Assembly (NCBI GenBank): GCA_036345935.2 | Contig: JADWOT020000001.1 | Location: 5,491,788-5,555,787, forward strand | Length of the DNA: 64,000 nucleotides | Source: Taenia hydatigena | Lineage: Eukaryota > Platyhelminthes > Cestoda > Cyclophyllidea > Taeniidae | Direction of reading: 5' to 3' | Shown: positions 20,782-33,517 of the stretch, piece after piece | Layout of the letters: every line of letters starts with the position of its first letter | Position numbering within the stretch: position 1 is the stretch's first letter | Notes under the pieces: generated by a model | What the model saw: the letters and a program-made list of their open reading frames with translations, nothing else | The model's database searches: none | What the model was told of the DNA's origin: nothing | Program-made: the position numbers and the translations under genes

Positions 20782-23700
20782 ATGGTCAACAACGTTTTTT
20801 TCTCTCTCCTCCCTTCAGAGGTTTGTCGCCTAATTCTGGGTGCGTTCGCTTGAATTAACCTATAATATATCATGCTGGAGTATCCTTATGCATCCCTTAG
20901 AACAGTTACCATTGTTTTCATTCGGTGCAGTTCATTGTTTTGCGTCCTGTTACCTAACCCAGTCATACTTTTTTAGGCTACCTTTGTGAACTAGGGTGCA
21001 TTCAAACCTTCAATACATTTTTCCAAGAATGCCCCTATCTAGGGGAATTGCGTAATGAGTCCAAAACAGGAAATAAAATGACCTATCGTGTTGGCGGGTT
21101 TACATTAGCAGAGATTTTGGAAGACTACCTTACTATTGCAAATATTGGTAGGTCCACATATTTCGCACTTTACTTTAACTGGCATGTACTAATATGTGTT
21201 TTTTACCGCGTCAAGCAAATGAAAAACGAGACTCAGTTATCAAAAAGTGGACTAACGCTTCCCTTCCCACCTGCCATCCTGGTGAGATGGCACCTCTTCT
21301 TGCCCGCCTCCTTTTCGACTCCTCTGCCATAGAAACCGCGTCTCCATCCTCACAAGATCCCGGTCACATTACAGCGTCCATCAAGACACCAGCTTTGAGA
21401 CCAGTCGTCCCTGTTCCCTCAACAAGCTCTCCTCAACATATTACCATTCTACGTCCGAGAACATCGGTAGATTCTACCCACAATCAGATGAAAATAATCC
21501 CTTCTATTAAGACCCTGCCTTCTACCCCGAAGGTGATATTAAAGGTGGTTCGGACTCAATCAGGCATGGTATCTAACCAGCCTCCACTGACTTCGTCTTC
21601 GTCGCGCCGAAAAATCCATAGCAGGTGGGTGATTAGTGGCTTCATTTTTTCGCTCACATTCGTGCGATCTCGATTTGTGATCGGTTCCTTCCTTTTTAGG
21701 CCGGCACATGTCACTGAGATCTCATCCAATGCTACAGCTTCGGCGGGCCCTCCTCTGAATATTCAGGTTAGTTAACTTTAAGAAGTAAATTGTCAGCTTA
21801 ACCATTTTTGGTTCAAACATAATACCAAGTGATTTTACCCCATTTTCCCCTAAGAGCCTTAATGGGATTAGCGAATTTGTTGCTTTCAAGAATCGAATGT
21901 AAATACATTGAGACCACATGTATTCCCACTTCAAAAACGTAGGCCAACAATCATCTAGCTGTTCTCCATGTTGGTCGATTTTTCTTACTTTGCCCTCATA
22001 ATCCGCATGGTTGATACAGACTCGATAAACTACACGAATTAACATTGTTTGAACCTGTCTTACCCTTGCTACAAATGGTTGACTCGACAGACGAACTATT
22101 CTTTCCTTGTATCTTTTCCATGACGAGTGAAAACTGATAATTCAGTGTTGCTTGTGGGTCTATCTATTCTGATTTTAGAAAGACTTTTTCCTTTTTTCCC
22201 CAGCGTGTCGTTTGCAACCTTGCGGAGAATGCAAAGACAGTGGCTGATAGAATAAATTCCGACTTGGGCAACGGGGCGAACTGTGAAGCCACGTTTTCTC
22301 AGTTGGACTTCCCCATCCCCGCGGATATTGACCAGAGCTCATCAGTGAGTTTTCATATTTGTAAAGTAAACTACCTATTTCTTATCTCCATTTTGTGCAT
22401 TTATGAGTTCCTTTTAGATTTGATTCTAACGACTCCTTTCTTTTTTTTAAGGATAAGGTGCCTGATTGAAAGCCGAGTTAAATTTGATGCCTGATTTAGT
22501 TTTCATCAAACAACTTTTCTGCTTTCATATTCAATCATTCGGTTTGCTTGGTTTATTTTTTCTCCGTTCTAAATTTACTCTTTCCGGAATTTTAAACAAA
22601 TTTCGACCGGATAATATCAGCATCGTTTTGTAGGTCATTGGGTTATCAACCCACTTACTTTTCATTCATAAATCAAGGCATTAATTGGCCACACCAGGGT
22701 TTCTCGGAATGAACCCATTCAGTTGTCCGTTAAGTGCAACAGAGTATATTTTCATCTTTTCTTTTTGAATCGGCTCCAGAATGGAAATTCGTTTCCAACT
22801 CGCAGAGCCATCTACCTTACTTGTCTTAGCTTGTTCTACGGTGAAGCTCATTTAACTTTTTTAAAACGATAACAACTTGGAAGTAAGTCACAAGGTCTAG
22901 TGCGTAAAAACCACAGATACACAAAGTGAGATGCCTCTCCACACTGAATCGCGCATTTCATATCTTGCTCCCATTGACGCGCCCCAGTAAACTGCGAGCT
23001 TTTGTAATTCTTGGCTAGACGACTTAAAATCGTGCAGTCATCAGTTCACCACCAACTGTTTTCAGAGTCTCTTGGAACAGGACATGCAGGACATCATCAA
23101 CCGACTAATGGACGATGTCGATACATTGGGAACCAGGTCACCGGTGAAAACTAGTGCAGACACTGCCGCAGTTGCGCATCCGCGACCTTCTTCACCCTCC
23201 CCATCTTCCTCCTCCGTTGCCACCTCCGTTACCCCAACTAGGAGGCCTGAAACAAAGTCTGGGGGTGGGCATTTTGTTTCTGCTTGACAGTCCCCACATC
23301 GAGTTATCTATCATCATCTTGTTATCTGTTTTGTTTTCGGTACTAGTATTGTGCACGGTTTTGGGTGTGTATGACTATCGTAAAAGTGTTTTATACACGT
23401 CACGTTTATGCCCTGTGATTGCTATCCATCGAGATGCTGGTTTGGTTATTGCTTTTCTTTATTGGAACCATGAGTAAAGGAAGATTATCTAGCTGAAGTG
23501 GGTCTGCCTCCGTGATAATTTGCTCGAATGTTTACCGTGGAATTCCACTACTAGAGGGACAGGTATTCGTTCCCAAGGTCATGCAATCGCATCTTTGATC
23601 TTCTAGTTGCTCCACGTGGACGAATTCCCGTCAAGCCTATCTCCAAAACATCCTTTGAGTCTCCACCTGATGAGGTGAGTTCTGTTTCACCTATCCGCTC

Positions 23701-26700
23701 TCTTGCTCCGCAATTCTATCCCTCGCTCTGACCATCCGGCAGGTGATAAATTATTGCTCTCCTGCTGCTAAGGTTGCATCCCCCGCTGCTACCGTTGCCA
23801 AAACGCTCACAAGGACTACATCAGCTTCTTCGTCATCTTCCTCTACCATCCCATCATCTTTTGAGTTGCCGTCGAAGCGACCCAGGCTTACAGCACGCCG
23901 TGTGAGTTATATCTGCCTCCTCTCATGCTTCCTATCTATAGGAAGGCTGGTAGGCCACGCGTGCATCCTGTAGTTGTTCCGTTAGCAAGAACCTTGAAGC
24001 TTTCAGCTTGGAATTTATCCTGAAACACCGACTCGTTGTCGAGTCTTGCTGAATTTTAATGTGATTTTTGATGTTCCGGTGCGTATTCTCCGTCGTCCAT
24101 TGGTAGATCTTGATTTCAATCGTCTCAATTGCCATTCATGGGTGCCTCAATGTCCTTGTGTTGACGTGACCCATTTTAACATCTATGAGATCGTAAATGT
24201 CTCTCTACAATGCATCGACTAATCTGCCTTTCGTTTTATTGTATCCTTTGCTACCGTTTTGGTGGATGAGTTAATGTTGTTTTCAGCGCATCGGTAAGGA
24301 GCTATGTTCTACATGCTGAACTCTTGTTGAATTACAGTTCACTGGCTGGTAAGGAAAACAGTTTGAACACCCTGTTGTGGATCACTTCTAAATTAAGGGG
24401 CGTGCATTTGATTCCTGAGCATTTATTTTAGCTGTCGACTTCAAGTTCCTTTAATTGCGTCGACAGTGGTTTCTTGTTTCACCAATCAGTTCTATGTAAT
24501 GTCACCACATTTGCATGGCGCGTTGTTCAAAAGTGGGTCTTTATTGGGATAAATCTGTTTTGTATGCTAATGACAAAGGAAGTTTGCAAACTAGGCGAAA
24601 ATGTGGTCTGGGCGAAGGGTCTCCACTTATTGCAGCGTGTTGGATGATGTCACGGGATAAGGTAGCGTGATTGTCGTGTTCTCCCGCCGTGACGCGTCTT
24701 TTTGTTGTACTTCCGCCTTGAACGTCACGAATACAGTTGGACACGTTAGATAGTCGCCGATTTAACAGCTTTCCATTGCTTGAGAATATTCTCGCCATTT
24801 TGAAACCATCCTGCCGCTATTCTTTGTTTCCTATGTGTTCAAATGCCTTTGTTATTCACTCACTCGTCGCCAGCTAGCCGGTTAACTCTTATTCCTCTTA
24901 AATTAAGATTAATTGGGAGTTACAAATATGAGTTTTTTTCCTTTTGTAGTCAATCGCTCGTATGTGGGCAGAAAGTCGGCGTGTTCCCTGTAAGTTCATC
25001 TCGATATACCCTTGAAACGGGGTTTTGTCCCCGGCCTCTCCGCAGTAGCATTTTTCTCGTGTAACGCGTTCTACGATCACTTTTTAATGGCGGTTGTCCA
25101 TGAGAATGCAATAAATCACTACATTGTGCAGGATAACCAGTAGAATAGAAGGCGCACGCAGGACTCTATGTCACCATAACGGAGGCCGAACCGCAGGAGT
25201 GAATTGATCTGCGTGGTCAAGTTATGAGATGAGCACTCAGATCAAATAAAAAGTTGGGTTTGTGACGGGGAATAGTGCGTGCGAAAAGCATTTATTCTAC
25301 ATAGTTCTCTACAGCATTTAACTACAGTTCTAAAATCTTCGGTATGGCAAGATTAGTCAATTTAACCAAACTATCCTGGAGTAAGCTGCTTTACTTCGTT
25401 ATTGGTGTCAGTAGCCAGTGCAGGCTCCTTTTCTTGGTCTCATATTCTTGAATGGTCGTGTTCATGTGTACAATTTCATGTTGTGTGTTGATTATCCGGA
25501 ACTTCAGCGCTCCACTCACCGATTGTTCACAGATTTGTCTACTGTTCTTGAACAGATCACAGCATTCAAGTAACTGCGTCATTTCACGTCTTTGCGTCCG
25601 CTGAAGTTACTCGATGCGGGACATGGTTGCCTCTTAATACTGTCTATTATTGCAGCGGTGGCACCTGTAGAGGTTTTGGGCTGATTTGAGTGTCTTTTGC
25701 AGAACCGAACCTGCTTTCTTTTCTTGATGACTGGTTAATCTTGACGCTTCTTGGCACGGTGCCAACAATAGAACTAAAGCAGAAAAAAGCTCCGCCTGTG
25801 ATTAGGGCACTCGGAAGGGCTTAATAACCGTTTACCGTCTTAATGCATCGAGGTGAAGAATATCCTCCCCTCTCGCAACATTCATCCCCCGTGGCGATTT
25901 CGAGGGAGGATGACATTCGCGACTCCAGGGAATCACTCTCTGCACCGAGTTCGACCCACGTTACGACATCGGATTTTGACAATCCCACCTGGAGTAAGTA
26001 ATTGTGTTATAATTTGCCTTTATCAGTTCGGTTTTTGTGTGGGGCAGATATAGGGGTACAGTATCCCGTTCTTCAAATCATAGGTGAGGCACCAATAAAA
26101 CTTCGCATTCCAATTAGTAGAATGATTTACCATTGAAAACCTTAGTGGTTGCGGGGTTTATACGGCTCTAGACGGTGACAAGTACCGGTACTGGTTATGA
26201 GCTGCTCATTTACCCTTCGCGCGTCCATCTTTAGTGCCATAAATTGTGCTTTGGGGAGTCACTGCCGGATTTAGTATAGAGGGTATATCGCTCACTGGTT
26301 TATTCGCTTACTCCCTCTTCGTTCACTACCTCTCAGTTATGAGGTGTGCTCTCCGAGACATTATTGAACCACCATCGAACACATTTCATGGGGAGAGAGG
26401 GCATCGTTTGAAAAGTTGGTGGCCATTGCAATTAATCAAGAGCCTGACATATCAGGGTGTAATTGACTCTTGGCCTCTTTTTTTCAATTAAAGAAATCAA
26501 AGAATACCCCTGCACTTTGCCACCATCGACACACATTGTGGATTTGGATCGCAGTCCCACTAAAAATCCTCGTGCATCACCAACTCAAGCACCTCTTTCT
26601 GCACCTCCAATACTATCTGAAATCGTCACCACTGGAACAAACGAAGTGAATTGGTGTAAGCCCTGAAGCGGTCTAATTCTCCCCTCTCCATTTCGCTTTG

Positions 26701-29700
26701 ACCCTGAAATCAGCGGTTTTGGATAGTCACAAGTAATGCTGTGATTTCGTAGGCAGTGCGATTGCATACACTATCGGCTATACCACAGTCAAAAGGGTGT
26801 CGACGAATGGAGCTGTTTTGCAATACCTTGGAAGCCTCCATCGTACCTTGCTTGTTTAATTAACGCAAAAGTACAGCCTGCATGATTATCCAGATAACTT
26901 TACCTTGATAATCACTTCAAGCCGTCAAATCTTCCTCCCACTGTGTTGTTGCACCCTATTTACTTCCCAAGACGAGCGTAGTTTCATGCCACTGTCGTGT
27001 AAGGTCGATACGCCTGTCTCAACTGCTAAACGGCATTCATCCGTTGTTCACAATGTGCCATGGCTTGAGGCTTTACAGCTTCACCGGATTTTGTGTGCCG
27101 ACCTGGCACGTACCTAATTCTAAAGAATCCAACTACCTACTAGCTTGTTCATTACTTAGCCACTCCATCATCAGCTGAACCCTTTAATTATTCAGTAAAA
27201 CAGACGTGTGATAATTACAAAGGAAAACGATATTGATGCAAAAGTAGGTAGCATTGCCAGCTCCCAAACTTGCTATCACCTAAAGGAGTTGTGAGTTTTT
27301 CTTTAGTTGATTCATTTTTTAAGTACCTTTAGTCTTCGCAACCATAGCACCCAAGAAGGAGAATCCCATTTCTGGCAACTCCGGCGAATTCCCCTCCACC
27401 TGGGTGAGTTGCGTTTTTGAGGAGAATTTCCCGTCTTACATTAGCCCAGACACTCACTGATTTATTTGTCCATAGGTTTCCCAAGGCATTGATACCAGCA
27501 ATCCTCCTCTACCCGTCGTGGATCTCTCCAACTCCGTTGTTGAACCAATCCCAATTGACTTTATCACCCTCCCTCATGCCAACTCTGATGGGATGCTGTC
27601 TCAACCTGGTAGAACGCTGTATTTCAATGTCTGCATTCCCCCAATAGATGGGTAGTGACTAGTGCCTTTGTTTTGCCTCCTTGCTAGCTTCTACGCGCCT
27701 TTCCAACTCGCGTCTCCTGGATTACATCAACTCGGAGATGGGAGAGGTGGATCATCAACACCGCAAATCCATCCCACATACAGTGCGGGCCCATCGCAGA
27801 CGAAGAAGTACGCAATCCACGTCACTACCCGCACCTCCGTCCTCACCACTGTCGTCGTCGATCTCGCTTTCACCCTCGGGTGCCAAGGAGAATGTGGCTC
27901 CGGGCGCCTCTGGAGCATTGGCTTCCGCCTCTGCCTCCGCGTCAGCCGCTGATAGCAGTGCGCCGCGCCCCAAAAGCAAGAAGGTAAGTAGTGGTGAATT
28001 TGGGTTCTTTTTTTCACTATTTAGAACTAACCCCTGTCTGAGGTGGAATTGAAGGGAGTACTGTCGTGGGTCTAATAAAATAACTGCAGAATGCCATTTG
28101 TGGTTTCAAAATGCTTCGTAGCGCTAGATCCTTTAGCACTATCTTACCCATCCCCTCCCTTTCCATCTGTCCATTTATCCACCAGCCTATCTCCAGTTCC
28201 TCATCAACCCATCCATCAAAATTGTGAGCACGAATGTTTCCTTAGGAGAGAAACGAAGAAGATTGTTGACGAAGAAAGTCGTTTTAACAAATTTCCTTTG
28301 TGCCACAATTAGCGGTGGGTTGTGGTTTTTTTTAGGATTCTTCTGAATGGTGGGAAAGTGATGTTCAGCTCTACCAGTTCATGTTCATGCTACATTTCTG
28401 AGTCCAAAATAACTTGACAGTAGAATTTGGTATTTAAGGTCACCGAAACGAGGTTATTTGGGAGCCGCATTGGCCTGTCATTGTTGGGTCACTTCGAGTG
28501 GCTTGTCAATTGGGAGCTCCCTCATTCCCTCTCGTTGTTCGCTTAGGTGGCGAAGTGGGCCATTCCCCATCTGTAGCCTGCTAACCGACTGGGTTGCGCG
28601 AATAATGCCAGCTTACTGGACTGTGCCCTTGTTCCACATCCAAGCATTATGTTGTACCTTCTGAGGATTTCATGCACCTGGAAGACGACCATAAAAGGGC
28701 TCCAACCCCTTGGAATTTGTTTTGTCTTTTTGTTTACTTGAGCCTCCCTTTGTAAGACAAAAGTAACGCATGAGCGATTTTCGCCCGGAGAATTACTTTG
28801 GTCGAAAGGGGCGGTGACGAGAATCACTGCGAAGGTCGATTGTGAGTCAAGAAAAGATGGGGGTCACATACTGAGTTGCCTAAACAATGAGATGCGGCGT
28901 GGTATCTAAAATCGCCCAAACTTATGCCCTCGGCTGCGCGTACTTGTTTATGCGGGCTAAAGCCGATGTGTTTGTTTGATCTCACGTTTTATTGCGTTTC
29001 GTGCACTTTTGTTGACAATTCCAACAACTTACTAGCTGCACTACTTAATGTTCAATCATCCAAAGCCTTAGCGCCTTCTGAAAGACGGTGGCCTCTTGGA
29101 GATTTCATTTGCGATATGCAAACTTTCCCATTATTTTTTCCCAACCCGGCGTATCCCTTCATTTGGGCATTCACTCTTTTGCATTCAGTCGACATTTTGT
29201 CTTTGTGCACTACGGGTTTTGTTCAGTACGCCTCTCATTCATTTGCTGGAGCTTTGTTTAAAGGAGACGGTAGGTGATTAATCGAAACTAGCTTTGCTGT
29301 GGCAGTTGGTAGGTGGCGGAACTTTTGATTGCCTCAGTAATTAGTTTAAATGGAGACGAACATTGTTGCATAGCGCTTCGAGGCCTTCATGATGACGAAA
29401 GAAGACAGCAGAAGAACTGGAGAGGTTACAAAGAGGGTTCAGGGAGGCCATGTTAACCAGCAAAGGTGCTGAAGTGGAGTTTTAAGTGCCCATGAGACCG
29501 AAACGAATAGTTAAACAAATAATGGGGGCATTACATGGCCTCATCCTCCCCTTGGACAACTTGCCTTGTCGTTGGTGTAAAAAAGGCGTCCACAAACCAT
29601 CTGTGCTAGCCATCAAATTTCCATCCAACTGATCGATACTTGACCGCAACATCGCTGACCTCTTCCTGCGGTCACAACGAATATGGAGTTTCGTCAAGTT

Positions 29701-30271
29701 TGCGAACTGGATTTGGAGAACACTAGCCTATGAGCGCAGTCATTTGACGGCCACTCTTCCCTCCCATGTTGTTTTCACTTGAGTACTACCTATCCATACC
29801 CATAGACAGCTCTGCAGTTCCCTTTCCTAGATGGTATACGGTCATGACTAGTGCTGCTTCATTTGTTAATAGCTTTCAAGCAAAATGCGGAACCAAGGTA
29901 CTTGTAGAGAGTGGACGCAATTCTTAACCTTTCCATTGGGGGTCGTCATTCAGGAATTGCGATCAGGGTAGTCGTCCCTGAAGACGAAAGAAAGCATATT
30001 GACAGAGTGCGGTTACGGGGACGGCCAGAGGTCGTGCCATCCAGCGCGGGTGTAGAAGTGTGGACAGAAGACGTAGATTACAATTGTGAAAATGGAAGGA
30101 GATGGTCCGTTTTGTGGAGTAGCTTCTGCTAATGAGAGGTTGCCATTGGTCGTTTGTAATAAACTGCTGGGTTGTTTCGCCCAACCTACTTTTTCACTGT
30201 TTGTTCTCTAATTCCAGAAGTTTGATCTCTCCAACCTCGACGTGACGGGAACACTGGCAAAAATACACTGA
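20782..30271 (+). CDS. NPAT: NPAT-like LisH-domain protein (16 exons)
   Basis: NPAT is a nuclear cyclin E-CDK2 target that activates histone gene transcription at histone locus bodies. Exons: 20782-20839, 20977-21147, 21216-21624, 21700-21766, 22204-22344, 23066-23264, 23607-23674, 23743-23901, 24950-24989, 25853-25993, 26494-26655, 26972-27109, 27333-27403, 27476-27608, 27688-27983, 30218-30271. They total 2,307 nt, all phases agree, 768 residues (human ~1,427). LLPSEVCRLILGYL at 9-22 closely matches the start of human NPAT and opens the LisH domain (about 9-42); ILEDYL follows near 66. Weaker matches are NLAENAKTVADRINSDL in exon 5 and LLEQDMQDIINRL in exon 6. Most of the rest is Ser/Pro-rich and probably disordered. 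The last exon gives a short tail KKFDLSNLDVTGTLAKIH, resembling the conserved NPAT C-terminus. Weakest junctions: the donors at 23,265, 27,110 and 27,609, and the 40-nt exon 9. Confidence 0.82.
29371..29530 (-). repeat. Degenerate LTR of the TRIM-like family in the last NPAT intron
   Basis: Reverse-oriented and strongly diverged: 'gcgcttcgaggccttca', 'gacgaaagaagacagcagaa', 'gggaggccatg' and 'gagaccgaaacg' occur in family order. It is inside the 2.2-kb final intron. Confidence 0.5.
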
Positions 30272-31858
30272 TGTCTGCGTAATTCCTCTGCTACCATTTT
30301 TACCTGCCCTCACCTCCGTCTATTTGTTTTGATGTCGTTGTTCCCCCTCTCTCTCTCGTACGATCTTGATGAGTTTGCATCGAAAGACTCGACTGATTGA
30401 GATGCGGTTCGAGACTTCCTCAGTAGTCATCCCCCAGAGGTAGACCTGCTATTTGTATATTCTTTTTATTTTGTAAATATGACCTGTACCCCATTTTCCG
30501 TCGAGTTTTGTACTAATGGTAGTCGGGTTCACGTTTTGTGCAATGTCGTTGACGCTGGTGAGAGTTGAGATTTTCAACAGGTGATATTAGTTGAGACGAA
30601 ATAATGGAAGGATGTGAATGAATGATTAGCTTTTATAAAGTGTGTTGCCAATTTTTATAACTGGGATTTCTATGTGCGCAGATGGCCTGGATCCTGTCTA
30701 GGCCACCAAATAGGTAATCACAGCAATGAGGAAACAAAGGCAATAAGGTCAGTGTGTGAGACCTTGCCAGGTGGGGGGGGAGGGGTTGAGCCATCAGTTG
30801 ACCTTGGTCCTCGACCGGATGTCTGTAGACTTGGAGCACGCTGAAATGTGAAGTGCATACAAAGGACTAGTTTGTTAGCCTCTATGGTCAACTGTGTAGG
30901 GTCTTCGTGCATTGCAATTTCAGCTCGGCGGTGTAGCTTTTAGGTCATAGCTACAGCTTTTCAAACCTCTCACAGGATGTTAAAACTGTTCCTTCGTATT
31001 GATAGCCCAATATGTCGTGGAGTATCGTCCACCAGCTTCAGTGGCGGCAAGGAGCCTGTTAATCTTATTCAATTAGTGCAGCTCGCGAATGGAAAGGAAT
31101 TAAAGCACAGCAGATGCGTAGGAATGGTTCAGTGAAATTAAGATTTTTTAACCAACGACTTAAGGACTGTCGTTCCAAATGGTGAGTCTACGCTAAAGTC
31201 AACGCAGAAGAGCGGGTGAAGAAAGGCCGGAGGTGATGCCTGGAAGGCTGGCCTTGCAAACGCATAAATAGCATTCGAACTCGTCTGTGCGTTTACATTA
31301 TAGTTTCACACGACTATGACTTATTCATGGAAGTCACCAAGCCCCAAGTTAATGCTTCATTCCATAGACTAAGTCTACCCTCGAATAGGCAGCTATCAGA
31401 GTCTCAGAGTGTTGTAAGCCAATTTGACGATATTGCCTTTAGGCCATTCAATGGCTTTGGACACCTTCTGTATAATCGTAATAAATTTTGTGCACACCAT
31501 GGCTTTGTGTGATTTCAGAAAAGGCTTGCTAGGTTATAACACATATATTGTCTCAAACAATATAACTCGCAACCTAAAATTTCGCTAAAAGAGTTAGGCG
31601 ATAATTGTTTCGCACGATGTTTTAAAACGAAAATGGTAATAGGTACTCTTTTGATGATGTGTTGAACGATTAACATATACTTTGGAATTACATTTGCGGC
31701 GTCAAAATAAAACAAAAACTGGCATTTTTGTAATCTATTAAAATAAGGTAGCATGGAAAAAAACCCCGTCATTAAAGACTCGATTTTGATGGGCAAATTT
31801 GGTTGGCTAAATCCGACCCATTTGTTCATCTGCTACAATTTAGCCCCACTTTGTGCTA
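30272..31858. other. Intergenic between the NPAT-like gene and FRA10AC1
   Basis: No canonical AATAAA was spotted soon after the NPAT-like stop. No other gene or repeat was recognised. The last bases hold an acceptor-like 'tacaatttag' (AG at 31,842-31,843), 15 bases before the FRA10AC1 ATG. Confidence 0.4.
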
Positions 31859-33046
31859 ATGGGAGAGGTATGAATGCACGCACAGTATTTTAAAAGTGCT
31901 ACTTAGGATTACACCAACACGAACTACACATCAGACTTTGAATCCGATATTCAAAGTGAAGTTGGTTCGATTTGTTCCTCCAGGTGCTCGCATCCATTTA
32001 TCAGTATTAATCTCAATATTTTCCCAAATTTTGCCGTTTGACAGGACTGAAGACGATGCCTTGTCTGTCCGTACTGGCGAGAAGAGAGGCTCATCGCACC
32101 TAAATCCATCGACGGATCGCAAGCCTGTCATGGGGAAAAGGTAGCTGACTCTTAATGCCTTATCTAAATATGCTGCAGACCCACGCCATCACAAATGATG
32201 CCTTTGGATGCAGTAGCTTAAATCTTTTCGCCTTTACCCTGTATTCTTTTGATTAGTATCAACGCCACAAGAAAATGGTAAATGATTATCTCCAGTACTA
32301 TGGCGGTTCTCGAAAAGACTTCAGACGTGATACGTGAGTAATATTTCTTATCACACTAATTTTCTCAGAACTAACGATAAACGCGATATTGATGTGATCA
32401 AGGCCAACGCTCGTTTCGTCTGGGAAGGTCGAGATAATCCCGAAACTTGGTGGGCGGACAGGAGTGATTTTAATTTACGATTATAGGGAGGAAAAGCTGG
32501 CAAAGCACTACTGGGACAGGTTGTATAAGGAGTACGCAATCGCAGATTTTTCGCGCTACAAAGAGAAGAAACTCGGTTTGCGTTGGCGCTCTGAGCGGGA
32601 GGTGGTTTCGGGCAAGGGACAGTTTGTTTGTGGTGCGGTAGATTGCAACGAGGTCGAGTTTTTACGCAGTTGGGAGGTGGATTTCGCATACAAGGAGAGA
32701 GGTGAGAGAAGAAACGCGTTGGTGAAGGTACGATTGTGTCCAGCGTGCTCCCAAAAATTGAATTATCACAAGCAGTAAGTGTCTCGCCTCTTATCGAGCT
32801 TAGTACTTCCTTTAGCTTCATATGTTCCTAAAATTTTGCAGACATTCTGAAGTCGTTCCGAAAATCAACAGTGAGGAGGTTGTGGAGGAAAAGGAAGTGT
32901 CGACTCAGGAACATAGTGAACCGACACCTGGAAGTGATCTTTGGAAGGAGCCTCCTGCATCAGATCAGCGAGGACCGGATCGACGAGACTCGCAGCGCAC
33001 ACAGGAAGATGAATTTGATGATTATCTGAAAAATATGTTTATGTAG
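31859..33046 (+). CDS. FRA10AC1: FRA10AC1 family protein (complete, 8 exons)
   Basis: Ortholog of human FRA10AC1, a nuclear protein reported in association with the spliceosome. Exons: 31859-31867, 31907-31983, 32045-32140, 32179-32212, 32257-32333, 32369-32449, 32487-32774, 32842-33046. They total 867 nt, in frame, 288 residues (human 315). The first exon holds only Met-Gly-Glu. Conserved parts seen: LDAYQRHKKMVNDYLQYYGG near 71-90, ETWEEKLAKHYWDRLYKEY spanning intron 6, GKGQFVCGAVDC with Cys173/178 and CPAC with Cys209/212 (a likely four-cysteine zinc site), RNALVKVRLC, and an acidic C-terminus ending EDEFDDYLKNMFM like the human end. Intron sizes are 39, 61, 38, 44, 35, 37 and 67 bp. The 37-bp intron 6 was chosen because its donor GTGGGC restores the family sequence. 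The start exon is supported by phase and by the acidic YTSDFESD that follows. Confidence 0.94.
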
Positions 33047-33331
33047 TCTAATTTCTCTCTTTATCTTACGGCATGTCCTTTGTTAAACCTGTGAGTAAGC
33101 TATCGTAACGCACGCCGGTGGCTTTGGCGTTCTCGGCCGGCAGTGCGCCTGGGCTGGCGCAATGGGATTCGCGGGTGGGTAGGGCTGTTTGCAGCGAGCT
33201 CGTGATTGTGGTACGTCCTGTGAGGTGCGCGGGGGTGGTTTGTTTCTATCTTGTCGTTGGGAATTTTGTGCGAATACGCGATTATGTCGCGATCGAAAAG
33301 TGTGGGACTTTACTCGGAGTCCCGATATGAC
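33047..33331. other. 3' flank of FRA10AC1
   Basis: Just after the stop there is ATGTCCTTTGTTAAACCT followed by a good donor GTGAGT (33,073-33,096). It could be a small 5' exon of the next gene, but no acceptor or other proof precedes it. The rest is GC-richer spacer without a recognised gene. Confidence 0.3.
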
Positions 33332-33517
33332 TGTAGTACTTTGTTTGTTAGAACTGCCGAGTTCTGCCAAGGTCACGGGGGTGGTCGTACTGCTCTAGTT
33401 GCGCGGGCTGGCCTCCGGGCCATGCTAGCAGCCTATTTCCTTCTGTCCGGTGAATATATATATTCTACCCTAGCATTCTGCATTCTTTTGCCTTCTAGGG
33501 GGCCTCGATGTGCTACA
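33332..33517 (+). repeat. Solo LTR with perfect ATGAC target-site duplication
   Basis: 186 bp starting TGTAGTACTTTGTTTG and ending GTGCTACA, flanked on both sides by ATGAC. It contains the TATA-like palindrome 'gaatatatatattc' about 70 bp before its end. It is one of the best preserved copies and has no internal region, so it is a solo LTR. Confidence 0.92.

Noticed and set aside
25853..26053. Arg/His-rich frame through the 25.85-kb exon
   Set aside because: The other frame (EEYPPLSQHSSP...) joins correctly in phase to the exons on both sides once the 40-nt exon is included.
27727..28017. Minus-strand frame of 96 codons
   Set aside because: Antisense shadow of the Ser/Ala-rich NPAT-like exon 15.
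32450..32486. 23-bp intron starting at GTGATT (32,464) in FRA10AC1
   Set aside because: The alternative 37-bp intron with donor GTGGGC gives ETWEEKLAKHYW, matching the human TWEKRLAKKYY. The shorter intron adds residues not seen in the family.
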